The notes under the pieces: model-generated
What the model saw: the letters and a program-made list of their open reading frames with translations, nothing else
Database searches by the model: none
What the model was told of the DNA's origin: nothing
Part shown: positions 34,675 through 44,153 of the stretch, one piece after another
How the letters are laid out: the number at the start of each line of letters is the position of its first letter
Position numbering within the stretch: the stretch's first letter is position 1
Assembly (NCBI RefSeq): GCF_902728235.1
Contig: NZ_CACVBO010000002.1
Span: forward strand, 124,001-188,000
DNA: 64,000 nucleotides
Reading direction: 5' to 3'
From: Lentimonas sp. CC4
Lineage (GTDB): Bacteria > Verrucomicrobiota > Verrucomicrobiia > Opitutales > Coraliomargaritaceae
Translations under genes and position numbers: made by a program

Positions 34675-35991
34675 TCAAGCGCCGACTAACTCCGGCAAGT
34701 GACCAGTGCTATGGCTGAATCGGTTGACCTTCACGCCGGCTTCTTGCATGAGTGTGAGCCAGTAATTTGCTAAGGGCGTATCCTTTTTCGGGAGTATGAT
34801 ATGACTGCCGTGCTTGATGTTTTGCGCGCCTCCGCCGGAGAGTAGGGCCGGCACGTTCTTGAGCTCGTGCCCTGATCGTAGATTGCTGCCGTAACTGACG
34901 ATACAGTTATCGTAGAGACGACTGCCATCGACGTCCTTTGCCTCTTTGAGGCGATCGATGAAGTGCGCAAATAGATCCATACACTTTTTATCGCGCTGTT
35001 CGGACGCCTGCCTGCGCGCGGAGGAAAAGCCATAGTGACTGAGCGAGTGGGCTTTGAGTGCGAGGCCGATACTGAGTAGCATCGAGCACACGGGTTGACG
35101 GTAAGTGATCACACGAGTGGAGTCAGTCTGAAGTGCGATGATCATCATATCATACATCAGCTTGATTTCTTCTTCGCCCATGATCTCATTGCCAGGCGCA
35201 TTATAGGGCGCATCCGGCTTGGCGATGTCTGCCCATTTGGCTTGGCGCTGTAGACCTTGCTCGATTTGGCGTAGGCCTTGGAAGTATTCATCCAACTTTT
35301 CGCGATCGTTCTTGCTCAGCGTGCGCTTCATCCCGCTGGCATTGATACGCACGATATCCAGAATACTTTGCTTCTTGATTAGTCGGTCGTCTAGTTCGGC
35401 ACGCGAATCTTGATTGCTGGCAAATATTTTATGGTAGAATTCTATTGGCTTATTCATGCCTGGCATTGGCTTGCCGACGTCGTCCCATGAAAGTGATAAG
35501 CCATTGCCATGTCCTGAATTTTGCATGCCATCCGATTCCTTTGCAGACAGCACCAGCGATGCGAAGCGTGTCTCTTGCCCGAGTTGTTGCGCTGCGAGTT
35601 GATCGCAGGAAATCGAGTTATAGAAGCGTTTTCCTGGTGTGCCTGTGACGTTGGCGCCGGTTAAGTAGGATGTGCTACCTCCGTGCGGGTTGGTTGCACC
35701 CACATTGGTTAAGTTCGAGACCATGGTGAAGTCATTGATGTGGCGTTCCAATGGCATGAGGCCATCGGTCAAACCGATGTCGGCAAAGCGACCCGCAGCT
35801 TTGGGGTAGAATGTTTGCTTGGTAAAGCCAAAGCCACCACCAAGGAAGATCATACGCTTCGGCGCAGCGGTTTGAGTGGTCGAAGTGGTCTGGGCTGAGG
35901 CCACACTTTCGAGGAAGGGTAGGGACAGTAGTGTGCCACTGGCCCTGAGGAAGGAGCGGCGTGTCATGGAGTTGGTGATGAACTGGCTCAT
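34675..35991 (-). CDS. DUF1552 family exported protein
   Basis: The 438-residue protein has a twin-arginine type signal (TRRSFLRASGTLLSLPFLES) and belongs to the DUF1552 family, whose members contain blocks like LGGGFG...FYP, SYLTG and SGHGNGLSLSW. It starts 10 bp after the DUF1592-type gene on the same strand. This pairing is widespread in Planctomycetes and Verrucomicrobia, and its biochemical role is not established. Export in folded form suggests a cofactor or a folded metal site. Two in-frame ATGs (35991 and eight codons later) are both possible. Confidence 0.85.
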   Translation of the reverse strand: MSQFITNSMTRRSFLRASGTLLSLPFLESVASAQTTSTTQTAAPKRMIFLGGGFGFTKQTFYPKAAGRFADIGLTDGLMPLERHINDFTMVSNLTNVGATNPHGGSTSYLTGANVTGTPGKRFYNSISCDQLAAQQLGQETRFASLVLSAKESDGMQNSGHGNGLSLSWDDVGKPMPGMNKPIEFYHKIFASNQDSRAELDDRLIKKQSILDIVRINASGMKRTLSKNDREKLDEYFQGLRQIEQGLQRQAKWADIAKPDAPYNAPGNEIMGEEEIKLMYDMMIIALQTDSTRVITYRQPVCSMLLSIGLALKAHSLSHYGFSSARRQASEQRDKKCMDLFAHFIDRLKEAKDVDGSRLYDNCIVSYGSNLRSGHELKNVPALLSGGGAQNIKHGSHIILPKKDTPLANYWLTLMQEAGVKVNRFSHSTGHLPELVGA

Positions 35992-36001
35992 GTGGTTTCG
36001 G

Positions 36002-38941
36002 CTATTTGGTGGTAAACATTGGGCTGGTGACGACTTTAAAGATCATGGTCTGCATCCCATAGTCGTCATGTTGGCAGCGTTGAACGAGCTCGTCGATTTG
36101 CTCGTGATCAGAAAATTCGATGGTGCGGCCCAGCCCGTAAGAGAGCATGGATTCGATGATGCCTTTTGCTAACTTGTGCTTCTGTGTGGTGAGTAAGCGC
36201 TTCAGGTCGTTGATGTCCTGATAGTGCATGCCGCTGACTAGCTTGCCGCCTTGTTCAATGGGCAGTGCTTCGTCGCCGACTCTCTCTTCGTAGCGCCATT
36301 GGCCGATGGCATCATAGTTTTCCATGCCGAACCCAATCGGATCGATGCGGCTATGGCAGGAGGCACAGACAGTCTGCTTTTGGTGTAACTCCACCATCTG
36401 GCGGTTGGTGAGTTGTCGAGTGGCGGTCGATCCGAGCTCTGGCACGTTGGGCGGCGGCGGTGGTGGTGGATCGTTGAGGATTTTATCGAGCACCATGGTG
36501 CCGCGAATGACGGGCGAGGAACGTTCGCCATTCGACCCAATTGTAAGAAATGCGGTTTGTGTAATGAGCCCGCCTCGCGAGGAGTTGGCGGGGATTGAGA
36601 CTTTTTGGAATTCGTTGGAGTCGACTCCCTTAAACCCGTAGTGGTTGGCAAGGTGTGCATTCACCACGACAAAATTGGAGTCGATTAGATTGTGAACGGG
36701 GAGGTTTTCTTTGACTAGCACTTTGAAGAACTCGATCACTTCTTTATACGCTGAGTCACGAATGCCGGGGTTGAATCTGTAGTATTCATGCTGATCCACG
36801 GAGATGGCTTCAAACCGGTCCAGCTCTGCCCATTGGCTCATGAATCCGCTATAAAATGCGTCAGCCTTTCGGTCATTGAGCATACGGCGAATTTGCTTCT
36901 TCAGCGCATTCGGTTCGAAAATCGAGCCATTCTCGGCAACACGGTAGAGCTCGTCATCCGGCGGGCAGCTCCAGAGGAAATATGCCAAGCGTATGGCAAA
37001 GGCGCGTGCATCAAGTTGACGAGAGCTTGGTGCTTGTGGGGTTTCTTCGATGAAGATGAAGCTCGGTGATGTGAGGACGACCCCCAATGTCTCGCTCATT
37101 GCGTCTTGGTATTTTTGACCACTGCGCATGCGTTGTTCGAAAAAGGCGACCAATTGATTAATATATTCGGGCTCTGGAGGCCTTCTTCGGAAGGCTTCAT
37201 AGGCAAATTGAGTAATGAGTTCTCGGGCGCGGGCGGGCTTAGCGAGGTCTTGGCCTTTCGGGCTAAGTAATTGGCCGAAGAAATTTTCTTTTTGAAAGTA
37301 GAAGGGGCCTTCGACCTCGACCCAGTCGACCCAGATGGATGCGAAGGTATTGTCGCTTTGGATTTTCTCTAGATACGTTGCGAACGCACGCGAGAAGCTC
37401 TCGTAAGGGGAGCACTCTGAAATTGTGACGCTAGGACGATTACTCGGCGATAATATGGACGGTGCGCTTAAGATCTCAATTGTCCGAGGTGAACGCTCTG
37501 TGCCCTCAACTTTTATGACTCCTAGAGGTGATTCGTCTCGAATGTTGAGAAACTGTCGAACTGCTGGAGAGCCATCGACGACACCTGCATGAATTTTGAT
37601 ACGATAGGTGCCACGAGGGTCATTCCCTAGAGTCACCCTGATGTCGTCTGTGCTGCGGATGTTATTATAAATATATTGGCCTGTATCGGCATTTGGCTGG
37701 GAGATGTATTTCCGAGGTGCTGCATTGCGACCTTTGTATTGGCTGGTGAAGATTTTCATGGCGCCTGCATCTGCGAACCCGATCTCTTGCCAGGTCTTTC
37801 CAGCTTTGACCATGGCCATTTGTTCATCTGCTTTACTTACGCTTTTTCGTAAGTTCTTGGTGACTGATTCGGGCTCGTGTTGCTTTGTCTTTGGTTTTTC
37901 GAGTGGTCGATTGGACCATTTGAAGCCTTCTTGCGCGATCTTTGTGCCTAAACTTAGGTAGCGATCGAAGTGTATGGAGCTGAAGAATTGGTCCGCACCG
38001 ATGGTATCATAGGTCTCTGCATCGTCGTCTTCTGGTAGGGCGTGCACAGAGAGTTTGAGCCCGAATAGGTCATGAATCGTGTTGGCATACTCTCGACGAT
38101 TTAGACGCCGCATCGTAATCTCGCCGCCGTGGTCTGTGAGCCGTTTGCGTGCAGTGACGATTGTGCGATTGAGCGAATTGAGAGTATTGAGCAGTGCTTC
38201 CTCTTCGGGGCGAGGTTCCTCCTCGGGGGGCATTTCACCTGCGTTGAGGACGTCGAGCACGTCCTGCCACCTTTGGGCTTCGTCGTTGTTTGTGATTTGC
38301 CAGGACATGGTATCAAAACGGACTTCGCCTTTCTGCTTCTCCGGGCCATGGCAGGCGATGCAGTTGGCTTCGATAAATGGTTCCAATTCCGACCGCTCGA
38401 TATTCGTTGGTTGAGCGGTTGCGAGTTCGGTGTGTATCACATGATCCACTTCGTCTGTATCAGCATCCAAGTTTACCGGTGCCGTCTCTGGGCGGTCTTT
38501 GATGTGTAACGCGGCCAACTCTAACTGAGTGTCGAGTGACTGTATGAATGCACTTAATTGATCTGAAGCAGGGCGTGGCTCTTCCTCCGGTGGCATTTCA
38601 CCTTCCTGTAGCGCTTCGAGCACATGTTGCCATACTTGCACTGTATCGAAAGTATCAAGTGTCCATGCGACTGTATCTAGGCGCAGGTCGCCTTTCTCCT
38701 TTTCGGGGCCGTGACAGGAGATGCAGTGCTCATCCAGAAACGGCTGCATGTCTGCTTGAGGCAAAAGGGCGACGATTGGCTCCTTTACCCGCAATGCGGA
38801 GGGTTCAGGTAGCGACTCAGGCACAGCAGAGCGCACTGGCTCGGCTGCTTTGGGGAGAGTGTCGAGTTGCGTGACTACTAGAGCAATCAGTGCGGCGACA
38901 CAAATAACTGTAAGAATCAATCGCTTGATTTTGTAAGACAT
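36002..38941 (-). CDS. DUF1587/1592/1588/1585 multidomain c-type cytochrome protein
   Basis: The 979-residue protein has a membrane anchor at about 8-26. Two planctomycete-type cytochrome c modules follow, with CISCH (73-77) and CIACH (194-198). The DUF1587 block (MRRLNRREYANTIHDLFGL) and the DUF1592/DUF1588/DUF1585 blocks come next. A third CxxCH (CASCHSRIDPIGFGMENYD) lies near the end. The first two modules, about 66-145 and 187-265, are copies of each other (both contain CHGPEK and GEMPPEEEPRP). It should sit outside the membrane with haem attached, perhaps passing electrons to or from the DUF1552 partner. The substrate is unknown. Confidence 0.85.
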   Translation of the reverse strand: MSYKIKRLILTVICVAALIALVVTQLDTLPKAAEPVRSAVPESLPEPSALRVKEPIVALLPQADMQPFLDEHCISCHGPEKEKGDLRLDTVAWTLDTFDTVQVWQHVLEALQEGEMPPEEEPRPASDQLSAFIQSLDTQLELAALHIKDRPETAPVNLDADTDEVDHVIHTELATAQPTNIERSELEPFIEANCIACHGPEKQKGEVRFDTMSWQITNNDEAQRWQDVLDVLNAGEMPPEEEPRPEEEALLNTLNSLNRTIVTARKRLTDHGGEITMRRLNRREYANTIHDLFGLKLSVHALPEDDDAETYDTIGADQFFSSIHFDRYLSLGTKIAQEGFKWSNRPLEKPKTKQHEPESVTKNLRKSVSKADEQMAMVKAGKTWQEIGFADAGAMKIFTSQYKGRNAAPRKYISQPNADTGQYIYNNIRSTDDIRVTLGNDPRGTYRIKIHAGVVDGSPAVRQFLNIRDESPLGVIKVEGTERSPRTIEILSAPSILSPSNRPSVTISECSPYESFSRAFATYLEKIQSDNTFASIWVDWVEVEGPFYFQKENFFGQLLSPKGQDLAKPARARELITQFAYEAFRRRPPEPEYINQLVAFFEQRMRSGQKYQDAMSETLGVVLTSPSFIFIEETPQAPSSRQLDARAFAIRLAYFLWSCPPDDELYRVAENGSIFEPNALKKQIRRMLNDRKADAFYSGFMSQWAELDRFEAISVDQHEYYRFNPGIRDSAYKEVIEFFKVLVKENLPVHNLIDSNFVVVNAHLANHYGFKGVDSNEFQKVSIPANSSRGGLITQTAFLTIGSNGERSSPVIRGTMVLDKILNDPPPPPPPNVPELGSTATRQLTNRQMVELHQKQTVCASCHSRIDPIGFGMENYDAIGQWRYEERVGDEALPIEQGGKLVSGMHYQDINDLKRLLTTQKHKLAKGIIESMLSYGLGRTIEFSDHEQIDELVQRCQHDDYGMQTMIFKVVTSPMFTTK

Positions 38942-39090
38942 AGAGCACTGCTACGCGCTCGGGCGTAATTCAGGTGGGTAGTGTTGGGGCTGTTACGAGT
39001 TGAGATGGCCGATCCGAGAGATTACGGATGTGGTAGTGCGCTTACAGTTCGTATCGTTTGCATTGTAGCCGTTGTTGTCAGTGGATTCTA

Positions 39091-39106
39091 TCACGTATAT
39101 ACGTGA
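39091..39106. promoter_or_regulatory. palindrome between divergent genes
   Basis: TCACGTATATACGTGA is a perfect 16-bp palindrome 150 bp upstream of the minus-strand cytochrome gene and 219 bp upstream of the plus-strand glycosidase gene. It has the form of a dimeric repressor operator. I see no second copy in this window. The rest of the 38942-39324 gap shows no gene. Confidence 0.45.
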
Positions 39107-39324
39107 CGTGGCCTGTCGTTGTGAGCCGGTGAGCATCATTCCACGTAGTCATTGAAATATAACGTAAATGGGGGATACAGATCTTCGCTAGAGTTAGGTA
39201 AGATACGCGAAGCATCGAAGTTCTGCTTAAGGGCACTGTTCAAATGACGATTCAACAGCTTCAGGCTACGGGGCTCTCATCTACTTTGAGGGATGACTCG
39301 CATCACTTATATAGAATCAGGAAT

Positions 39325-40368
39325 ATGAAATACAAAATTTTACTGCTCGCAGCTGCGATGACTTCAGCCATCTCACTGAATGCAACGGAGCTTGAGGAAT
39401 CCTCTTTCTCCGAATCACTGGTCCCTGGCCCATTTATTTTGCCCTCTGAAGCGCACGAGTGGACTTGGTGCATGGCACCGATCTACGATGACGCGGGTAA
39501 GCTGCATGTATTTAACTCAATCATTCCGGATGATGGCGTTTGGGTGCGTAACAGCCGGATCGTGCATTGGACTGCGGATCAGCCTGAGGGTCCTTACACG
39601 CTGGTCGGCGATCTGTTTGCCAGTGATGAAATCGGCTACCATAATCCGCAGATTTCTAAGGTCGGTGACACCTATGTATTAGTGTATTTGTATAACCCCT
39701 ACAAAGATGCGAATGGATCGATGCAAGAGGTTGGTATGGCCACGGCCAAATCGCCGGACGGTCCATGGACGGAGAATCCGAATAATCCAATCATCCCAGC
39801 TTCCGGTCAAATGTATGGCGCTAATATTGTGCATGCGTCCAATCCCACGTTCGTTGTCACCCCTGAGGGAAAATACCGCATCTATTACAAATCGATGACG
39901 GATAAATACGGTAAGAAAAGTTTCCGAGAAATGTCTTTCGCTGAGAGCGATCAACTGGATGGACCGTATGTAAATTACGCAAACAATCCAGTAATCAGCT
40001 ACGCCGAGCAAGAACTCGATATCGAAGATCCTTATGTGTTTTATTACAACGATTCCTATTACATGATCGTAGAAGATCGTCGTGATGTGAAGGCCATGCT
40101 TGAAGGGCGGCAGTTGCCTGGCGATCAAATCAAGTCCGGAGGCTTTCGCCCGGGGCTGATATATAAATCCGAGGACGGGATTGACTGGGGCATTCCTGAG
40201 GTCGGTTATCAGACCAACGAGATCTATTACGGCCATGAATTGGCACGTAGTGAGCGGCCACACATCCTCTGGAAGGATGGAGAACCAGAATATCTATTTC
40301 TGGCGTGTCATGACAAAGATTCGACTGCAGGCTACATCCTAAAGATTGACCGATGGGACGGCGAATAA
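39325..40368 (+). CDS. five-bladed propeller glycoside hydrolase, GH43/GH117-like
   Basis: The 347-residue protein starts with a signal peptide (MKYKILLLAAAMTSAISLNA). It then shows repeated propeller blades: WTADQPEGPYTLVGD, HNPQISKVGDTYVLVYL, SPDGPWTENPNNPI, NPTFVVTPEGKYRIYYKS and EDPYVFYYNDSYYMIVED. This matches clan GH-F type enzymes and neighbours such as GH117. Acidic residues in the blades (the Asp and Glu in DIEDPYVFYY and the Glu in HELARSERPH) are candidate catalytic groups. The substrate cannot be told from sequence. The ATG at 39325 follows AGGAA, and an upstream ATG at 39244 would delay the signal peptide. Confidence 0.7.
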   Translation: MKYKILLLAAAMTSAISLNATELEESSFSESLVPGPFILPSEAHEWTWCMAPIYDDAGKLHVFNSIIPDDGVWVRNSRIVHWTADQPEGPYTLVGDLFASDEIGYHNPQISKVGDTYVLVYLYNPYKDANGSMQEVGMATAKSPDGPWTENPNNPIIPASGQMYGANIVHASNPTFVVTPEGKYRIYYKSMTDKYGKKSFREMSFAESDQLDGPYVNYANNPVISYAEQELDIEDPYVFYYNDSYYMIVEDRRDVKAMLEGRQLPGDQIKSGGFRPGLIYKSEDGIDWGIPEVGYQTNEIYYGHELARSERPHILWKDGEPEYLFLACHDKDSTAGYILKIDRWDGE

Positions 40369-40385
40369 CCCACATAATTCAAAAA

Positions 40386-40447
40386 GTAGGGCCTGTGCTT
40401 GCAAAGCGCCGCAGCATGTGACGGCATCGTGTAAGCACGAGCCCTAC
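40386..40447. repeat. REP-like hairpin before the esterase gene
   Basis: GTAGGGC-(2)-GTGCTT on the left pairs with AAGCAC-(2)-GCCCTAC on the right, around a GC-rich loop. The stem ends one base before an in-frame ATG at 40449, so it occupies the leader of the next gene. It is probably a dispersed extragenic palindrome and may attenuate read-through from the glycosidase gene. Confidence 0.6.
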
Positions 40448-40460
40448 AATGATCACCATT

Positions 40461-41984
40461 ATGAAAATACGACTCTTCTCACTCTGTGCGGCCTACTTAT
40501 TAGGTGCGCATACGATCTATGCCTCGCTGGACTTAGGTTCACTATTCACTGATCACATGGTCCTACAGCGCGATATGCCTGTTCCAGTCTGGGGCAACGC
40601 AGATCCAGGCACATCGATCACCGTTGTTTTTGCGGACCAAGAGCAAGCGACGACTGCCGATGCGGATGGCAAGTGGATGCTCAAATTGTCTCCGCTCTCC
40701 GCGAGTGTTGAGCCGCGGGCGATGACGGTGTCGTCGTCGGCATCGGATGATGAGCCAGTAGTCCTGTCGGACGTGTTGGTCGGCGAGGTTTGGATCTGTT
40801 CCGGTCAGTCGAATATGCAATTTTCGGTGAATTCCGTGCCTAAAGTAAAAGCGCTCGTGCCACATGCTCAAAACATTCGCTGTTTTGAGGTGAAGCGCAC
40901 CGTCGCGTTTACCGAGCAAGAACGTTGCGAAGGGCAGTGGAGTGACACTCCGCCGCCGAGTGCAGTCGCCTTCGCGTTTGCGCATTGCCTGCAGCAACAA
41001 GCGGATGTGCCGATCGGCATTCTACTGACCTGCTGGGGGAGCTCCTCGCTGGAGGCCTGGATGCCACGCGATATGGTCGATACGGTGCCGCATTTTAAAA
41101 CCATGATGGCTGAGTTTGATGCAGATGAGGTGACGCAAAAACGCATACAGTCGATCCTCGACGGCAAGAAGCCATGGTCCAAAGGAGATGACGTCTTCCT
41201 GCGCCGCCAGACGAATGTATTGTATAACGCGATGCTGGCTCCACTTGCACCGTATGCAGCCCGTGGGCTCGTCTGGTATCAAGGGGAGCGCAACACGCAG
41301 TCCATGCATGGTATGATCGAGACGCCCTGGTTCTCGCGGAATTCCGGCATGCTTAAATATGGCGCCACCTTGAAGGCATGGATCGAGCGCACTCGGCAGG
41401 AGTGGGGGCAGGATGAATTCCAATTTCTGGCTGTCATGCTACCTGGCTATTACAAGGCACTGCCGACCGGCCCACAAACTGGAGCAGAAAGCCCCATCGC
41501 TCATTCGTGGGGGTGGATGCGTGAGTCGCAGCTGCAAGCACTCGAATTACCCAACACCGGAGTCGCCAACACCATCGACCTCGGAGATGTGAAAAACATT
41601 CACCCCAGAGACAAATTCCCGGTAGGAGAGCGCCTCGCATTATTGGCCGCTCGCGATACCTTGGGCATCGAGGTTGAAGCTGAGGGGCCAGTGATGCAGC
41701 AGGTGAGCTCTACGGGCGGCACGCTCGTGGTGCAGTTCACACACGCTGCAGGCATGACAACGACGGATGGCGCTGCGCCTTCTGGTTTCTGGATCGCGGA
41801 TGATTCTGCGAACTGGGTGCCTGCGACTGCGCAGATTCAAGGCGAAACGGTCGTATTGAGTGCTGCCGAGCTCAACCAGCCGCTCTATGTGCGCTACGCC
41901 TTTGCTGGTAAACCGACAGTGAACCTAGTGAATGGTGCGGGCTTGCCTGCGTATCCATTCCGCAATGACACATTTACACCCTAG
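40461..41984 (+). CDS. sialate O-acetylesterase family (SASA) esterase, secreted
   Basis: The 507-residue protein begins MKIRLFSLCAAYLLG with a signal peptide to about residue 22. The family blocks are LGSLFTDHMVLQRDMPVPVWG, EVWICSGQSNMQF (catalytic Ser in GQSN), GLVWYQGERN and IDLGDVKNIHPRDKFPVGERLA (Asp-x-x-His pair). In glycan-degradation loci such enzymes remove O-acetyl groups, not necessarily from sialic acid. The ATG at 40461 is chosen over the one at 40449 because the latter abuts a hairpin; both are in frame. Confidence 0.85.
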   Translation: MKIRLFSLCAAYLLGAHTIYASLDLGSLFTDHMVLQRDMPVPVWGNADPGTSITVVFADQEQATTADADGKWMLKLSPLSASVEPRAMTVSSSASDDEPVVLSDVLVGEVWICSGQSNMQFSVNSVPKVKALVPHAQNIRCFEVKRTVAFTEQERCEGQWSDTPPPSAVAFAFAHCLQQQADVPIGILLTCWGSSSLEAWMPRDMVDTVPHFKTMMAEFDADEVTQKRIQSILDGKKPWSKGDDVFLRRQTNVLYNAMLAPLAPYAARGLVWYQGERNTQSMHGMIETPWFSRNSGMLKYGATLKAWIERTRQEWGQDEFQFLAVMLPGYYKALPTGPQTGAESPIAHSWGWMRESQLQALELPNTGVANTIDLGDVKNIHPRDKFPVGERLALLAARDTLGIEVEAEGPVMQQVSSTGGTLVVQFTHAAGMTTTDGAAPSGFWIADDSANWVPATAQIQGETVVLSAAELNQPLYVRYAFAGKPTVNLVNGAGLPAYPFRNDTFTP

Positions 41985-42020
41985 TTCATATATGCTGCAA
42001 CTGCATCGATTTTAAAACAC

Positions 42021-43832
42021 ATGAAAACCCTCTCTAATTTATCCATGAAGTCGGCGTTGCTGGCTTTTTCCTTCTGTTTGATAAATCCATTATTTGGAGC
42101 CGAAGCGGTGTCTCAGCGAGCAGACAGCTCGGTGATCATGCCAGCGCCTCAGGCTGAGCTGCAGGGAAGTCAGCTCAGTTGGGACTTCGACTTAACCTAT
42201 CCTGGTAAATATACCTTACAGTTGGTGGTGGCGCTCGATGGCGCAGAAGCAGAGCACGTCGGAGTCGCACGACTGGACGGTGAACTTGTTGGCGATGTCT
42301 TAACGAAGACTTACATCATCGAAGAGGGGCTGGTTTCGGAATTTAAGAAGCCAGTGACGATTGAGGAGGCTGGCACTTACACCTTAACCGTGGAGTCTAG
42401 TTTGCCGATCATCAAGGCGCGCTTAGTGCCCTATGGTTACACCAGTAGCCGTATCTTCCTGAGTTCGGACAAATACTACGACGCTTGGTTGAAGATGCAT
42501 CAGTCTCCGGCCAAGGTCGCTGCGATGGAGTGGTATCAACAGGCGCGCTTCGGCATGTTTATACACTGGGGCATTTACTCGGCAGCCGCAGGCTCATGGG
42601 AGGGGCAACGTATTGAAGAAGGGCAGGGGCCTAGTGTCGCTGAATGGATTCAATTCGCCTTTCAAATTTCGCGCGAAGAGTATCGCGAATACGCGAAGAA
42701 TTTTAATCCGGACAAATCCTTTGCCGTCAATATCGCCAAGCTCGCGAAGGATACGGGCATGAATTACGTGGTGATCACGTCGAAGCATCATGATGGCTTT
42801 GCGCTGTTTGACTCGGCCTGCTCGGAGTGGGACATTGCGGATGCGACGGACTATGACGGCGATTTAGTGAAAGAGCTCTACGACGCTTGCCGCGCCGAGG
42901 GCATCGACTTCGGCGTGTATTACTCGCATGGCAATGACTGGGGCGACGGCGGTGACGGCAACTATGCCAATGTCAAAGCAGCCAACGATGTCTATGGCGT
43001 GCCGACACGGCCCAATGGTAAAAACCTCTGGGATCCCAGCCCCAACACGCACGCCGAATATTTGGATCAGAAGGCTTATCCTCAGATTCAGGAACTCGTC
43101 GAAATGCTGCCCGACTTACGTCTCATTTGGTTCGATGGTGATGGTTTGATTAGTGAGCGACAGGCATTTGATTTCTATAAATTGGTGTATGATCTCAACC
43201 CCAACATTGTGGTAAATCGTCGCGTCGGTTATGACTTCGGCGATTACATCGACGCGGGCGACAATAAGACGCCTGCCGGCAGTGAGCTGGCCGCAAAACA
43301 TTTTGAGACCTGTGGCACCGCCAATCACTCCTGGGGCTTTAAAGCATATGATCACCACTGGAAAAGCGGCAATCAACTGCTACGCAACTTCGTTGATATT
43401 GTATCTAAAGGCGGCAACTATTTGCTCAACATTGGTCCAACCAGTGAAGGTAAAGTGCCTGAACCGTGCGTGCAAAGTTTCCTCGAAGTGGGAGAGTGGG
43501 TGAAGGTGAACCGCGACGCGATTTTCGGCACAACGCGTTGGACGACTTTCCGTGAAGGCGTGAAGCAGGTGAAGGACAGCGAATCGAAGCCGACTGAGTT
43601 CTGGTTCAGTGCCAAGGGGGACAAGGTTTACGTGATGTCGCTGGTGCCTGCAGAGGGTGTTGCAATGGTTCAGTCGCTCAACGCATCGGCTGGCAAAGTC
43701 GTTGCAGTTCGCTTGCTAGGCAGCGATGTCAGCCTGTCTTGGAAGCAGACCGAAAACGCGCTGAAGGTCGATTTATCTGGAGTGGAATCCGGTGCAAACG
43801 GTTACGCGTTGGAAGTAATACTAAGTCAGTAG
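42021..43832 (+). CDS. GH29 alpha-L-fucosidase with N-terminal beta domain
   Basis: The 603-residue protein has a signal peptide ending LFGAEA. An N-terminal beta domain (about 30-140, LSWDFDLTYPGKYTLQLVVAL) resembles carbohydrate-binding modules of Verrucomicrobia fucosidases. The GH29 barrel follows: RFGMFIHWGIYSAAAGSW, YVVITSKHHDGFALF, and the nucleophile region LRLIWFDGDGLI with a canonical W-F-D-G. GGNYLLNIGPTSEGKVP marks the end of the barrel, with a C-terminal beta domain after it. Compared with the GH29 at 17235 it keeps the standard nucleophile motif. It follows the esterase by 36 bp and may share its transcript. Confidence 0.9.
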   Translation: MKTLSNLSMKSALLAFSFCLINPLFGAEAVSQRADSSVIMPAPQAELQGSQLSWDFDLTYPGKYTLQLVVALDGAEAEHVGVARLDGELVGDVLTKTYIIEEGLVSEFKKPVTIEEAGTYTLTVESSLPIIKARLVPYGYTSSRIFLSSDKYYDAWLKMHQSPAKVAAMEWYQQARFGMFIHWGIYSAAAGSWEGQRIEEGQGPSVAEWIQFAFQISREEYREYAKNFNPDKSFAVNIAKLAKDTGMNYVVITSKHHDGFALFDSACSEWDIADATDYDGDLVKELYDACRAEGIDFGVYYSHGNDWGDGGDGNYANVKAANDVYGVPTRPNGKNLWDPSPNTHAEYLDQKAYPQIQELVEMLPDLRLIWFDGDGLISERQAFDFYKLVYDLNPNIVVNRRVGYDFGDYIDAGDNKTPAGSELAAKHFETCGTANHSWGFKAYDHHWKSGNQLLRNFVDIVSKGGNYLLNIGPTSEGKVPEPCVQSFLEVGEWVKVNRDAIFGTTRWTTFREGVKQVKDSESKPTEFWFSAKGDKVYVMSLVPAEGVAMVQSLNASAGKVVAVRLLGSDVSLSWKQTENALKVDLSGVESGANGYALEVILSQ

Positions 43833-43866
43833 TTTAGATTTTAAGGGTGCGGTTGCATACGCATGG

Positions 43867-44153
43867 TGTAGCGGAACGGGGAACCCGTTTCGGCCTGCGT
43901 AGCCTCAGCACGAGCACGACGTGAGCCGAAACCGCTTCGCGGATCCGCTACAAAGGAATACGCATCGGAATCAGCGACGTCTACAACCAGTGTAGCGGAA
44001 CGGGGAACCCGTTTCGGCTTGCGTAGCCTCAGCACGAGCACGACGTGAGCCGAAACCGCTTCGCGGATCCGCGACATGGAAGCACGTCCGTATTCGCGAC
44101 AGCAACCCAGCGTAGCAGAACGGGGAACCCCGTTTCGGCCTGCGGAGGCTCAG
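43867..44153 (+). repeat. REP-like palindromic units left of the RAYT gene
   Basis: Units of about 85 bp begin TGTAGCGGAACGGGGAACCC and end ACCGCTTCGCGGATCCGCTA. They are imperfect palindromes, TGTAGCGGA pairing with TCCGCTACA and GTTTCGGC with GCCGAAAC. They recur with a spacing of 120-124 bp: full units at 43867 and 43991, and a left half at 44111 that ends where the transposase gene begins. Confidence 0.85.

Noticed and set aside
39679-40263. 194-residue minus-strand frame inside the glycosidase gene
   Set aside because: It is a shadow of the propeller enzyme on the other strand.
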